NCBI GenBank assembly: GCA_946965045.2
Contig: OX337235.1
Coordinates: 682,001 to 746,000, forward strand
Reading direction: 5' to 3'
Source: Epithemia pelagica
Taxonomy: Eukaryota; Bacillariophyta; Bacillariophyceae; Surirellales; Surirellaceae
Length of the DNA stretch: 64,000 nucleotides
Shown: one piece after another, positions 30,683-42,548 of the stretch
How the letters are laid out: the number at the start of each line of letters is the position of its first letter
How positions within the stretch are numbered: the stretch's first letter is position 1
Notes under the pieces: generated by a model
The model's input: only the letters and a program-made list of their open reading frames with translations
Database searches by the model: none
What the model was told of the DNA's origin: nothing
Translations under genes and position numbers: made by a program

Positions 30683-32279
30683 ATGGAAACGATAGCTGAC
30701 TTTCTCAGAGTAAGAGTAGGAGCAGCTGCTGAAGACTCAAGCTTGGATTCCGGTTCCAAGAGAATACCAGGTTGGTCGTCCTCTGAAGACTCAAGTTTAA
30801 GTAGTATCGAAACGATGAGTAATAAAGTAATTATTAACGGAGAAGAGGTTGAAGTGAACACAAGTGCCACACGGTCTGAAGATGTGGAGACAGCCCTGTT
30901 CAAGAAAGAAGACCGAGAAGGCATGGGTGCAGAGAAGCGCCAGGAACTCTTCTCGAAGGCTGCTACTTCAACCCCTGCCAAATTTGATCTCCTATCAGCT
31001 AACATCACAGACGTGAAACAGCTGGAGGAGTGTTACAATTTGAATCTTTTGGTGTCTCGTCTGAAGAGCCAACATATTATGTACGACATGCATGATGTGT
31101 TTACTATTGTTGTACCTGATGGAACAGGACCGAAGCTCAAGACGAATACGACACCCAAGGATTTATATCTGTTCTATGCAGATCTCTCAGAAGAAGAAGT
31201 CGCTGCCAGTAACGAGTGGTATTCCACATGGCCGAGTAAGTCTTGGTATCGTGAAAACTTAATGTTAACCGCGAAGCAACTTGAGGCCAGCATGAAGAAT
31301 TCCCTTTGGACCAAGGTCTATGAACGGTACAAACGTTACAAGACCGAACAGCAAGGTGGTCCTTTACTTTTTGTGATCATGATGAAGCTTCTCGTGACCC
31401 ACACCGAACAAGCAACGAAGAATCTTGTAGACACAGTTGAAAATCTTAAGATTTCTAAAGTCCGTGGGGAGAATGTTTCTAAGATCGTAAGCCTCATCCT
31501 CGGTGCTCACGAACGATTGGAGGCAATTTCGAATGTTCCCGATGATTTCTCTAAAACGGTTCTAAAGGTCTTACAGACTAGTTCCGTGGATCAGTTTAAT
31601 AAAGTGTTTGAGCTAATTGAGAGCCAAGCACGCATTGCTGGCGCCTTGACTCGCTCTACGCCATCTACCCAAGCACAGTTCCAGATCCCCTCTGTTGAAG
31701 CCTTGTTGGATCTAGCCGAGCAAGAATATCTCTCCCTTTGTCGCTCCAACGATTGGACGGGGAGCAAGACACAGAAGCCCCTCTACATTCACGGCTGGTG
31801 GCCTCACGGCTGATTCCGGCGGTTCTCGGAAATGGAAGCCCGTCTGTTGGAACTGTGGTGGGGAACATACCATCAAGGACTGCCCCAAACCAAAGAACGA
31901 AGCCCTCATTGAGGCCAATCGTCAAAAATATCAGGCCAAGAAGAAGGCCGGCGCTGGCAACGGCAATGGCGATCGTAACCGTAGCTCTAACAAGTGGCGC
32001 CCTCCTTCGTCCGACGAGAATGGCAAGCGCATCATTGATGGCAAAACCATGCACTGGGATGCCACTACCAAACGTTGGAACAAGCCTCACGGCAATGTTG
32101 CCAACGACCAAGCCGCTCCAGCAACCGACTCTTCGACCTCGACCTCCCAAGCGCGGTTTGCTGGTGCCACTGCCAATGTTGCTGCCACTGGCTCTGCTGC
32201 GACGACCCACGCTCAGTCTCGTCGCGTTCTTGAGCGCACCCTTGAGTCTTTAATGACCCAGGTGCAGAACTTATCTTGA
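30683..32279 (+). pseudogene. Copia element 2 gag (one +1 frame change)
   Basis: The first frame starts at ATG 30683 and stops at 31811-31813. It ends in LLDLAEQEYLSLC...NDWTG, typical of Copia gag, then diverges. The rest continues in the next frame from about 31763. That part has a zinc knuckle CWNCGGEHTIKDC (~31845-31883), a basic linker (KKKAGAGNGNGDRNR), and ends at TGA 32277-32279. The shift could be a mutation or a programmed +1 frameshift. No classic slippery heptamer was seen; the bases at the switch are ACGGGGAGC. The second frame is the one in phase with pol. Confidence 0.75.
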
Positions 32280-32315
32280 TGGCGTGGCCGTCGACCTCGT
32301 GTCGATGCAGGCCAC
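32277..32315 (+). promoter_or_regulatory. Candidate UGA readthrough signal between gag and pol, element 2
   Basis: TGA at 32277-32279, with the frame open on both sides. Four nt later a long hairpin starts. GTGGCC (32284-32289) pairs with GGCCAC (32310-32315). Inside it TCGAC (32291-32295) pairs with GTCGA (32301-32305) around a 5-nt loop. All 11 pairs are Watson-Crick. Confidence 0.5.
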
Positions 32316-35300
32316 CCTTTCCCTCAAACCTCTCTTCCCAGGAGGGATACCTGGGTAACCTCAGTTTGGTTGTTGTTTTCTTTTTCTGTGATCCTCGTTT
32401 TGTGTTTTCGTTCCATGATGCACTGGGCCTTGTCCTTTGAGTCACAGTATTGCCCCCTTTGTCCGTTCGCTTGTGCGTCTTTCGTCTCCATCTGTTTGCG
32501 AGAGGGAGGTGCACGTGGACGCAACCCTTTTTCGCGTGCGATGTTTGGACGCAACCCTTTTTCGCGTGCGATGTTTGGTCCCAACCAGATACGACGACGT
32601 CGCAAGACTCGGATTTATCACGTACGACGGCGCTTTACCACACAGAGTATGGCCTTTAACGTCGTAACGGATTCGACGGTTACATGGGCTGGTACGATTG
32701 ATATTCAACGGACTCCCTTTACTAAAGCCAGAGCGCGCCTTTCAAGACGACGCGCAAGGCGAGGCAAGAAACCGAAACACAAGAAAGCTACCATACCACG
32801 AAGAAGTGTAACGGATAGCTATGAGTTTAACTTCCAAGGAATCTATGTCCCTACAACGTGGACAATACAACAAGAGGAGCCGCCAGATCGAACATCAGAG
32901 CGACTTTCTCGTTGGTTTGGAACGATGGAGGAGCTGGAAGATGCCATCTTCAAGCCTTGGCCAAGAAAAGGTCCAGATCCTCTAGCCCAGTTCCACGCTA
33001 TACGGGTACTGAGTGGGTCACCTTTCTCCAAAAGTCATGCACCAAAGAAACGCATGCAGAAAGCAATGATTGCTGCTGCCAAGCTGACTGGTGCTGTGCC
33101 TTCCCAAGTCAATCAAGGATCACTGCCACCTTTGCTGCAGCAACGCATGTCAGTCTATCTCAATGCAGCCGATGATGCCGACCTTCCTGTAGTGATTGAT
33201 ACAGGAGCATCAACGTCTTTGACTCCTCGGCTGGAAGATTTCGATGGACCTATCAAGGATTGCGAGACAACCGAGCTCAATGGATTGTCGAGTACAACGA
33301 CTGTGGTTGGAGTAGGGATGGCTGCCTGGACACTGAAGGACGTGTTTGGAGTGGTACGAACCATCCGAACACGTGCCTATTACGTTCCAGAGGCGCAAAT
33401 CCGCCTGTTTAGCCCCCAAACCTACTTCCAAGAACAAGCCAAAGGCGAATTGTCGGTTAATGCTTTCCGTTCCAGGTTGACTCTTCATGATGGAAGCGAA
33501 CTAGAGTTTCCCTTTCATCCCAACAGCAATCTCCCCTTAATGCTGTCTGGCCGCCAAACCAAGATGGGACTTGCCTTTGAAGATGTCATGGCATTGTCCA
33601 AAGAGTTTGATTGTCATGGTTTGATGTCGGTGGCGGACGAAGTGAACCAAAATGTAACACAGGCTCAAAGAGAGCTGTTGACATGGCACTGGAAGCTAGG
33701 CCATGCGAATTTTGAGTGGATCCAAGATTTGTGTCGAGATCCTAAAACCGATCGACGCCGAATCCTTCGGACACGACACCGTCACGTGTCAAGTTGTCCC
33801 GTCAACGGTTTGCGATGTGCCGCCTGTCAATTGGGAAAACAGCGGCGTCGCGGTGCAAACACACAGCACACTAACACCAAGGATGGTCGCTTTATGGTCA
33901 CTCGGTCAAATAATCTTCGTCCCGGTGACTGCGTCAGTCTTGACCAATATGACTCGACGTTGACTGGCCGTCTTCCGCATACACGCGGCAAAGAACCAAA
34001 GAAGGACCAGTACACTGGCGGCACGCTCTTTATTGACCATGCTACGGGACTGATGCATTGTGTACATCAAGTGTCCTTAAACGCTGGTGAAACTATCGAA
34101 GCCAAATTGCACTTTGAACGGTTTGCTCAGGAACACGGAGTTACAGTCAAATCCTATCTGGCCGATAATGCCCCTTTTGGAAGTGCCAAATTTGTGGAAG
34201 CAGTCAAGAATGCCGATCAGACCCTATCGTTTTCTGGAGTTGGGGCCCATCACCAAAATGGTGTGGCCGAGCGCGGCGTTCGTACGGTAACCTCTTGGGC
34301 CCGTACTATGATGCTACACGCTGTGTTGCACTGGCCTGAGCATGCTCACGATTTAAGCCTCTGGCCATTTGCCCTCAACCACGCAGTATGGATGTGGAAT
34401 AACCTTCCCAAGCGTGGCTCGTTTATGGCCCCGCTTGAACTTTTCTCTGGCACAATCTTCCCTACCTTGGACCATCTACATCGAAGCCATGTGTGGGGAT
34501 GCCCAGTCTATGTACTGGACCCCAAGATTCAGGACGGAAGGAAGCTCCCTAAATGGTCGCCACGTGCCCGACGAGGGCAATATCTTGGCGTTTCTCCCGA
34601 CCATTCTAGCACGGTGGGCTTAATTCTGAATATTGCGACTGGCTATGTTAGCCCGCAATATCACGTCGTCTACGACGACCTCTTTTCAAGTGTTCCTAAT
34701 GCCGAAACCGGCGGTGTCCTACAACAAGATATGTTTACTGGGTCCTTTTGGGACCAGTTGGTGGCCTCTGGTCTGGAGCGAATTGATGATGGTGACTTTG
34801 AGGACGAGCAGCCTCAGCCACCACCCCTCCACCAAGATTGGCTCACTCCTGAAGAGATTGATGCCCTACGGCACCAACACAACGACATGGCTCGTATTAA
34901 CCCCTTACCTCTGCCTCCTATCCTTCCTCCACGCGCCCCTGCTCCAGAGGGAGCGGCCGCTCCAGAGGGAGCTCTGGTGCCCTTGGCTCCAGAGGGAGAG
35001 GACAATGGTGATGGTGAGATCAACGATGGGGAACCTCTTTTTCCTCCCCTTGATTTGGATGTGGAGCCAAATCCACCAGCAGCTCCTCCTGACGACGATC
35101 CCCAGGACTTGATTCCTCCTTTGGTGATGGATGGAGTATGGGACGGCCCAAACAACTCCACCATTGACTCTGGAGACGAAGTTGTGATTTTTGAGAATGA
35201 GGAGCAGGATGTGGAAGATCCAGTCCGGGCACAGGAGAAAATGAGACGTGCCCAGCACCTGGAACAGCCGGATGAAATGCATTTTGGTCGTGGCAAGCGC

Positions 35301-37208
35301 GCACGCAAGCCCAATCCTAAGTATGCTGCGTACTCGCGCGAACGGTGGAAAGAACACGCCTTATTTGGTCACGACGATTATGCGCGACTCAAGGTGAAAC
35401 GTGACTGCCTTAACGATTCATTCCTGGCAAGACTTGATTGGACCTCAACCATTCGTGACCTCAAGTCATCTCAGTCAACGCTGATGAGTCGCATCCTAGC
35501 TATGAACACCAACCCTAAGACGGGAACTGTGGAAGCTATGCATCCGATGTTCCTCATTACCAAGGCCGACGCAGCAGATAACCCATGATGGAACGAAGCC
35601 ATGAGTGGACCAGATGCTGCTGGCTTCATGGAAGCATGCAAGAAGGAGATCGATACGCTATTCCGCCTGATGAAAGCCTGGATAGTCGTCGATCGCGAAC
35701 CTTGGATGAACGTCATCCCATCAACTTGGGCGTTCAAGAGGAAGCGTTTCCCAGATGGAACGGTCAAGAAGTTGAAAGCACGATTCTGTGCTCGTGGAGA
35801 TTACCAGGTGGAAGGGATAGACTTCTTCGACACCTTTGCTCCAGTGGTGAACTGGACTACAGTCCGCCTAATGCTTATCCTGTCGATTATCCTTAACCTT
35901 GCAACGGTGCAGGTAGACTATACTGCGGCATTCCTTCACGCCCCAATTGATCGTGATCCCAAATGGGACTCAATGACACGTCAAGAGCGGGAAAGGAGCG
36001 GTGTCTACGTTGAGATGCCCAGAGGATTCGGACAAGACGGCAAGGTACTGAAGCTGAAGCGTTCACTGTACGGCCTGAAACAAGCCCCACGGAATTTCTT
36101 TCAACACTTCAAAGGGCAATTGGAACGAGTCGGCTTTGTTGCCCAGGACCAGGACTCGGTTGATCCATGCCTATTTATTTCGGACAAGGTAATAGCCGTA
36201 GTCTATGTGGATGACACGCTATTTTACAGTCCCAAGAGAGAGTACATTGATGAGGTACTCAACAGACTGAAAACCGAAGAGCACGCAGAACTCGATGTTG
36301 AGGATAGCGTTGCTGGTTTTCTGGGTGTCCATATTGAAAGGGACGAGACCCAAGGAACAATCAAGCTGGTACAGAAGGGCTTGATTAAACGCATCTTAGA
36401 GGCCCTACAAGTTGGTGACTTGGACCGGAGTTGTACCCCAGCTCTTTCTAAGCCCCTGGTAGAGGACAAGAATGGAGATCCCCCACAAGGCAGATACAAT
36501 TATGCAAGTGTGATTGGGATGCTACAATATTTACAGGCACACAGTCGCCCCGACATTACCTATGCGGTGAGCCAATGTGCACGCTTTGCTTTCAGTCCAA
36601 AGAGATCCCATGAGCAAGCGGTTGAAAAGATTGGACAGTACCTTAAGCACACGCAAGACCAAGGACTGATCCTTAAGCCCGCCACAAGTCTGGACATCGA
36701 TTGTTTTGTCGACGCCGACTTCGCTGGATTGTGGCCATATGAAGAAAAGCTGGACTCGACCTGTGTGAAAAGTCGTACAGGATTTGTGATCTGTCTGGCA
36801 AATTGTCCCATGGTTTGGACAAGCAAACTACAAACATCCATTGCCTTGAGCACTATGGAGGCCGAATATAACGCACTGAGTGAGTCGCTGAAATCGGTCC
36901 TACCACTACAAGAGTTGCTGACCCACGTTGCAGAAGGAGTTGGGCTCAGCAAAGAATACACAACAACATTTAAAACGACAATCTGGGAAGATAACATGGG
37001 AGCCTTGACTTTGGCCAACCTAGAACCCGGGCGGATCACACCACGATCGAAATACTACGCTGTTAAGATTCATTGGTTTCGACAGCATATCAGTGATCGG
37101 CTGCGAGTCGTCAAAGTGGATACGACACAACAACGCGCCGACATCTTGACGAAAGGTCTCACACAAACCACATTCGAACACATTCGGAAGCTCCTCTGTG
37201 GGTGGTGA
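32280..37208 (+). pseudogene. Copia element 2 pol (internal TGA)
   Basis: Open from the gag TGA to 35585, then TGA at 35586-35588, then open in the same frame to the stop TGA at 37206-37208. A hydrophobic segment (FSFSVILVLCF) and an Arg-rich stretch (RRRRKTRIYHVRRRF) precede the protease, which has intact DTGA (about 33199). Integrase: CAACQLGK in the zinc head, D,D,E in SLDQYD, LADNA and VAERG. RT: VDYTAAFLHAP and YVDDT. RNase H: DADFAG, LSTMEAEY and DNMGA. The internal TGA lies just before WNEAMSGPDA at the start of RT, where CGA to TGA is a simple explanation. Confidence 0.85.
32519..32578 (+). repeat. Two tandem 30-bp copies inside pol
   Basis: Two perfect 30-bp copies encode GRNPFSRAMF twice, just after the hydrophobic segment of element 2 pol. 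The frame is kept. Confidence 0.85.
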
Positions 37209-37275
37209 CCAAATCTATTCTCACAATTTACACATTTCAAAGCCATTATCTCATCCGTGTTCGGCTGAGAGGGAG

Positions 37276-37444
37276 TGAAAAGGGCGCGACCTAATGGAGA
37301 CTAGCCATAGGGCTGACGTATAGGGTCGACGTCACCTTGCCCAACCAGCCTCACACTCTGGATGACGCACTACTAGCATATCTTTTAGGAACGTACGAAC
37401 TAGGTAATCTTCTATCATAATTTTACGAATACATACCCTTTTCA
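37276..37444 (+). repeat. 3' LTR of Copia element 2
   Basis: About 169 bp, same as the 5' LTR apart from one base. GAGAGGGAG, the same polypurine tract as in element 1, lies directly upstream. The start may be off by one base. Confidence 0.9.
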
Positions 37445-37501
37445 GTGTAGAAGCACGGATACAGCAAAGTACCGGCGAAACCAATAGCGTCCTTGTTTCA
37501 T
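37445..37501 (-). pseudogene. YWTD copy C, signal-peptide start
   Basis: ATG at 37501 (minus strand) begins MKQGRYWFRRYFAVSVLLH, a basic n-region and hydrophobic core. The 57 nt form exactly 19 codons up to the element 2 insertion. Dropping one GTGTA copy, the frame continues into the Cys-rich piece at 30301, completing a classical signal peptide. This identifies the true 5' end of copy C. Confidence 0.7.
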
Positions 37502-38832
37502 GACCATTCTCATTTCTTAGTTTTCTCTCGAATGTTTGTCTTTTCGTTTCTACTGACACCGAAGGTTTTCAGATTATGAGCGGAGGATTTGGACCCATAC
37601 TTTTCGGCCAATCCATACTCTGGCCAGAAGGAATTCACTTCTGGTGTGGAACCGGAAGCGCAGAGTATGTTACAAACCAAACGCGAAGAGAAGCGATGCA
37701 CAGCGTCATCTGCTTGTTCTTCACGTTTCAGTTTTAACATGCACATGTGTTTTGTACATGTTACCGTCTGTCAAAAAAAGACAAGATCCATAAGATGATG
37801 TGTGGTCTTTCTTTATTATTTGGGACGTTCAAGTCCAAGCACATAAAAAATGAGAAGTTTTTGAGGTTTGTACCAGGACGAAGTGAACCAAACCAAACGC
37901 GAAGCAAATCAAATCATTGATCGAGCTGCACATCTTTTCATCGTGTCTTTTTTTGTTTGAGATCCTGAAGATGCCAGTTCGTTTTTTAGAACGTCAACAT
38001 GCGATTTGTGAAAAAATGAGAACATGCCGTTTGTGGTCGGGGGGATGTTGGGGGAAAGTATGGACATGCTCGATGATCGTCCAAACGAGCCGCCGGCAGC
38101 CACCAAAACTCTAACTGTTCAAAGTCTCGGATGCATAATACGACAAACGACAACACTGAATCTGAGGACACTGATTGTCAAAATTCACCATCAACCATCA
38201 TGATATCTTGCCTGTCATTGTCAACTGGGTCTGTATCCACAAGTCACCGTATGTCTATCCGTTCCTGCTCCTCCCCCCTCCCACCCCCCGGTTTCTCCTG
38301 CCCCCATTTCGATCTAAGGTTACCTCAGCTATTAGGCAAAGCCACCTGATCGAGTGGCAAGTACTCCTAGCAAGGAAATAACCTACCCTAGCAAAAATAT
38401 GCTCTATGGACCATGATTGATGGTGCTTGCTGCGAATGGCAAGGCTACGGGGATGAGAATGCGACAACGACAACCAGTTAGACTGCCTAGATAGCATGCA
38501 TCGCTTTGTTCGTCGGTTTGAGCCAATTATTACATGTGCTATACATAAAGGTAACCTGGATAACCAAGCTGAATGAATAGCGAATAGCTAGTGTAAAGTC
38601 TTACAGGGAACTCCACATTGACAATGGAGATCGAACATGTGTTGTGATAGATTTCGGTGTACAGCCAGTAGAATGAATGAACAAGGGACTTGATGGAATA
38701 GTTGATGAAACATGTAGATGTGAACGGAACAGGATAGATGAGTGTGCAACTACGACAGCAAATTCAATTTGTTGTTTCGTGAGAAAGACAACCATCTTTC
38801 GTCTCTTCACGTGTCTCTTTTCAGTGACACTG
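37502..38832. other. Intergenic region, no gene recognised
   Basis: About 1.3 kb of upstream DNA of YWTD copy C and downstream DNA of the Ser-rich gene. A short phrase, accaaacgcgaag, recurs near 37677 and 37893. No domain-bearing frame was seen. Confidence 0.4.
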
Positions 38833-41304
38833 CTAATTGGATGTCGATGGTAGTATCAAAGGTGGTGGAGAGCTTCCATGCACCATGGCAGGTGGAGTGA
38901 TTAGATCCCTCGTTGCGACGGTGGACGTGGAACTGGAATGACGTAGCCGACTACCACAGCGGGGAAGGGGAGGAAGGTTATCCGACACTTCGGACTCGTC
39001 GGTTGTCATCATCATTGGCGGGGGTGGATCAGCTATGGTCGAATTGGAATTTGATTCGCCATTCTTGCTCACATTCTCCCCATGGAACTGATCTCGTCGT
39101 ATACATGGGGTCTTGGACGGTCTGTGGTTCTCGTCGTCATCTTCCTCGTTGCTATTGCTTGAGGAAACTTGGTGTTGACGTTCCTCTTCAATATCACGTG
39201 GCGCTGCCAGCAAGAAACCTGAATCATTATCACTCCCCATCCCACTCAGAGACTCAAACTCAAAGTTATCAACATTATTGTCATCTTCTCTTGAATGACT
39301 TCTTGTTCCTTGAAGTTGATGGGAAGAGTGCAAAGACGAAGATGATCCACTTCCAGCCATTAGTCGATCGATAGGATCAGGCATTCCTTGATTCGAAGCG
39401 TGTAACAAGGACATGGCATAAGAAGGCTTGTTCTGCCGAGCACTATGAGACTTTGATAACGTTCGTGGACTCTCGTCAGGATCATCGTTATTCCATTCTG
39501 GAAGAGGAATGAATGAAGTCTTTGACGATGTCAAAGGCATTTGCCTTCTATTGGATACCGTACTGGAATCATGCGTGTTCCGTCTTTCTTCCAATAGCCC
39601 GATCCTTGGAGAAGCGACGACGACAGATCCGTTCGGTGATGACAAAACTTCAAGAACGCGACTGTCTCGTGGCTGAAGGGCCATCCGCTTTGGAAGAGGA
39701 GTCGTCTGAAGAGCATCTGGGGAGGCAAGAAGCTCCGAAGCTTCATTTTCCTCATCGTGGACTAAACTTCTCCACCCTGTGAAATTGCGTCTTGGTGTGC
39801 TCATGGTAGAGCTGCGATTGGCTTGGGGGAGTGCCTCATCGGGACCACGGCTAGTACTTGCAGCCATTCCCATGGGAGTATTTTGACCTTCTGATGGCTC
39901 CTTGCTGGTCGACTTGAAGAACTGGGTCGAGGACGACAACGAAGAAGACAGAACGGTAACCGTGTTACTCCCAGACTCTGATGAAGCTGCCGTAGCCAGT
40001 GTTTCCGCAAAATGTCTAAGCTGTCCTGGTAGCGGTGGTGCAGGACGTACAGCCATTGTTTTAGCATGTACTACTGAAGCAGCCGGTGTTCCAGTTACGA
40101 TTTGGAGTGGTGCTGTCTTGGTACGAGGTTGAGTGGAGGATGACATGAGGGTTGATCCCAGCATTCCAGCACTCCCATGCTTCATCACTGATGGCGGAGA
40201 CGAAACCCGTGCGGAACTTTTGTGGTCCGGGCTACCAAAATACTCTGACTGCAGTGGGAAGGATGGGTCCGAAGCATCAACTGCTTCTCCACCGCGAGGT
40301 AAAAGAAAGGTTCCATTTCGAGTCACAGAGGGGCGGTAGCCTGAAAATCTCGCTGACCCTTGTACTTGCTGAGGCGTTCTAGTCACTTGCGCAGAGAATG
40401 GACTTGATTTATCTTGATGCGAGAAGTGTCCATGTGCGGCAGGGCTAGGTCGGGGAGAATTCAAGGCCAGTCCTTGGAATGTCAAGGTAGCTCCGTCCAT
40501 AAACCCACCTCCAGGACTCTCGAAAACGCCTCCATGCAAAAGTTCTGGCTTTTGGGTACTATTAGTACACGCCACCTTGTTCGAAAACGCTTCATTACGA
40601 TCGCTCTTGAAAGATTTAGTGGAAGGCGGTGGAGACACCAACCCAGCTGCTTCGGGCTTCATGGAGGATGTTGCTGGAACGGCAAACGAGATCATTGGAA
40701 TGGGCACGGTGGACTGTGTCTGTTTCGACGATTCTGACACAGCCGCAAACGCTTGAGGCTGCAATGTATAGGAACGCCGTTTACGTCCTCGAGGTAATCC
40801 AGAGGGCTGGAGACGACCTCCCGCATCTGGATTGCCAGCGCCATGGGGTATGCTTGAAACAGCCATGGGATGTCGCGGTTGCAGTCGAAAGGCTTCCATG
40901 GCAGTGGTGCTAGGAGGGGTGCCACGGTGAGGGCTGTTGCTTGCAGCATGTTCCCTCCGTGATGGACCTGCGGGAGTTACTGCAACTGTTGTAGTTGTCA
41001 TTCCATGGTCCACATCAGCTACATTACGACTCATCGGAATCTCATTGTTTCCGTTCCTCCCTGAAAGCAACAATGACTTGACCTTCGATTCGGTACGACC
41101 TACTCCTGCAGGAGTCACGGCTGCTGCTGTACATCTTGCTGCGCTGTCCAGCGCTAGATCTCCATTCTCCCGAATCTCATGAGCCATACTGTCATTGTTT
41201 CCCCCTGGAAGAGCAAAAGAATTAACATTCAATGCAGAACTATCTTCATCCCTCTCCACAAATAAGCTCCGTTTTGAAGAGCTTTGCATCGTGGGAATGG
41301 CCAT
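38833..41304 (-). CDS. Large disordered Ser/Pro-rich hypothetical protein
   Basis: 823 aa in one exon, ATG start at 41304, TAG stop. It is rich in Ser, Thr, Pro, Asn and acidic residues, without membrane segments or a signal peptide. The motif VTPAG appears twice near the N-terminus (AAVTPAGVGR, VAVTPAGPSR), and TP/SP dipeptides are frequent (RTPQQ, VSPPP, SPRPSP), as in proteins phosphorylated by proline-directed kinases. An acidic block (SNSNEEDDDENH) lies near the C-terminus. I recognise no domain. The long uninterrupted frame with codon-level coherence supports a real gene; a regulatory or scaffold role is only a guess. Confidence 0.65.
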   Translation of the reverse strand: MAIPTMQSSSKRSLFVERDEDSSALNVNSFALPGGNNDSMAHEIRENGDLALDSAARCTAAAVTPAGVGRTESKVKSLLLSGRNGNNEIPMSRNVADVDHGMTTTTVAVTPAGPSRREHAASNSPHRGTPPSTTAMEAFRLQPRHPMAVSSIPHGAGNPDAGGRLQPSGLPRGRKRRSYTLQPQAFAAVSESSKQTQSTVPIPMISFAVPATSSMKPEAAGLVSPPPSTKSFKSDRNEAFSNKVACTNSTQKPELLHGGVFESPGGGFMDGATLTFQGLALNSPRPSPAAHGHFSHQDKSSPFSAQVTRTPQQVQGSARFSGYRPSVTRNGTFLLPRGGEAVDASDPSFPLQSEYFGSPDHKSSARVSSPPSVMKHGSAGMLGSTLMSSSTQPRTKTAPLQIVTGTPAASVVHAKTMAVRPAPPLPGQLRHFAETLATAASSESGSNTVTVLSSSLSSSTQFFKSTSKEPSEGQNTPMGMAASTSRGPDEALPQANRSSTMSTPRRNFTGWRSLVHDEENEASELLASPDALQTTPLPKRMALQPRDSRVLEVLSSPNGSVVVASPRIGLLEERRNTHDSSTVSNRRQMPLTSSKTSFIPLPEWNNDDPDESPRTLSKSHSARQNKPSYAMSLLHASNQGMPDPIDRLMAGSGSSSSLHSSHQLQGTRSHSREDDNNVDNFEFESLSGMGSDNDSGFLLAAPRDIEEERQHQVSSSNSNEEDDDENHRPSKTPCIRRDQFHGENVSKNGESNSNSTIADPPPPMMMTTDESEVSDNLPPLPRCGSRLRHSSSTSTVATRDLITPPAMVHGSSPPPLILPSTSN

Positions 41305-42548
41305 GAATCAGAAAAAAGTTCTCAGGTATGTACAAGCTTTCCTTTCGCAAAGCTTTTCAAAATATGTGCAATAAATACGGCCGTAGCAGAGCAAAATTGA
41401 GAAAGCCACTTGCAGCCAGTCAAGAATGGAGCAATAATGAGGGCACTTTCAAGGATCTTGACTGCTCTAACTCATACAGTTCGTAGAAGTGAACACCAGA
41501 GTCATCAAAATCTTCGAGACTTTTCCTAACAGACAAAATTGGAATCTTCCTGCTCAACCAAAGGTCAGGTGAGCTGTTCGTTTCAATCATCAAGGTGCCA
41601 CAGCGGCGGGCATGAAACAGAGAATCTGTTGCAATCTCGCTCCCAACTTACAGTTCTTCGAAGAGGTTGGGGAAAATCAAAGCGAGATGGTAGCTTCTTC
41701 TATACAAAAACACAGAGTGGAGGTTGGGAGGTGCAAGACATCAACAATCAGAGCGTCAAAAACAGCACCGAGGCTGAATCTCTTTGTTATAGACAAAGTT
41801 ATGGACAAATAAAAGCTTCTGTTTCCTTGGGGGCCTATGATAAAGCCAAAGACACCACAAATCGTTGAGAACAGATGACACTGACACCTCCTTGCCAATT
41901 GGCAATACAATACGTGAAAGGCGAATGGATCACCGCACAATATCGGGACATAGGCCTATGGCTCGTTTACACGCATACTTCACACCTTGACCCTTGACTC
42001 ACCGATTGACGGAAGCTATTCTGAATCGACTGCTTTTTCCGTGTCTTTGTTCTCTGCGGGACGCGGTGACAGCGGTGACAGCCAAAGTGGGAAAGACAAT
42101 GGTGGCAGTGAGGCAAATTCTCTTGGCAGCAGGGACTGCACCAGAAGTTGCCGTTGTTTGTCACTCAAATTGTGGGGATGATGCCAGTCTGAACCCAGAA
42201 GTACGACATCAAGCGTGTTAAACTATATTTGTAGCTCAAATTGGAGATAGTTTAACCTCTTGGAGTGATACAAACATGTAGTATAGGTCAGAAAGTAAAT
42301 CAATGATACTTTATGTAGTCATCCCTGGGTCTCTCTTCAGAATATTGTGTCTCTCTTCTGTCTTCTTCCTCTTTGTTTCCGTTCATCGTATTGTACTCGT
42401 ACTCGTAACTCGTAAGGTTACTCGTCGCTCATCGCTCATCGATCCTCGAACACTCGTGTACTCCTCTATTGCATCTATTACCTATTCTACAAGTTGACTA
42501 TTCTTGAGAGGTGGATGAGATGAGAATGAGAGAGATGAGCAAGTTCCT

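Larger units (their letters stand above)
30307..37444 (+). mobile_element. Copia element 2, complete but with broken ORFs
   Basis: About 7.1 kb on the plus strand with short 169-bp LTRs. GTGTA lies outside both ends (30302-30306 and 37445-37449), a perfect 5-bp target-site duplication. Order is gag, TGA, pol (protease, integrase, RT, RNase H), then a GAGAGGGAG polypurine tract. I see one difference between the LTRs (tacttgc against tactagc near 30412 and 37374). Despite the young LTRs, gag carries a +1 shift and pol a TGA. It interrupts the signal-peptide region of YWTD copy C. Confidence 0.92.
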
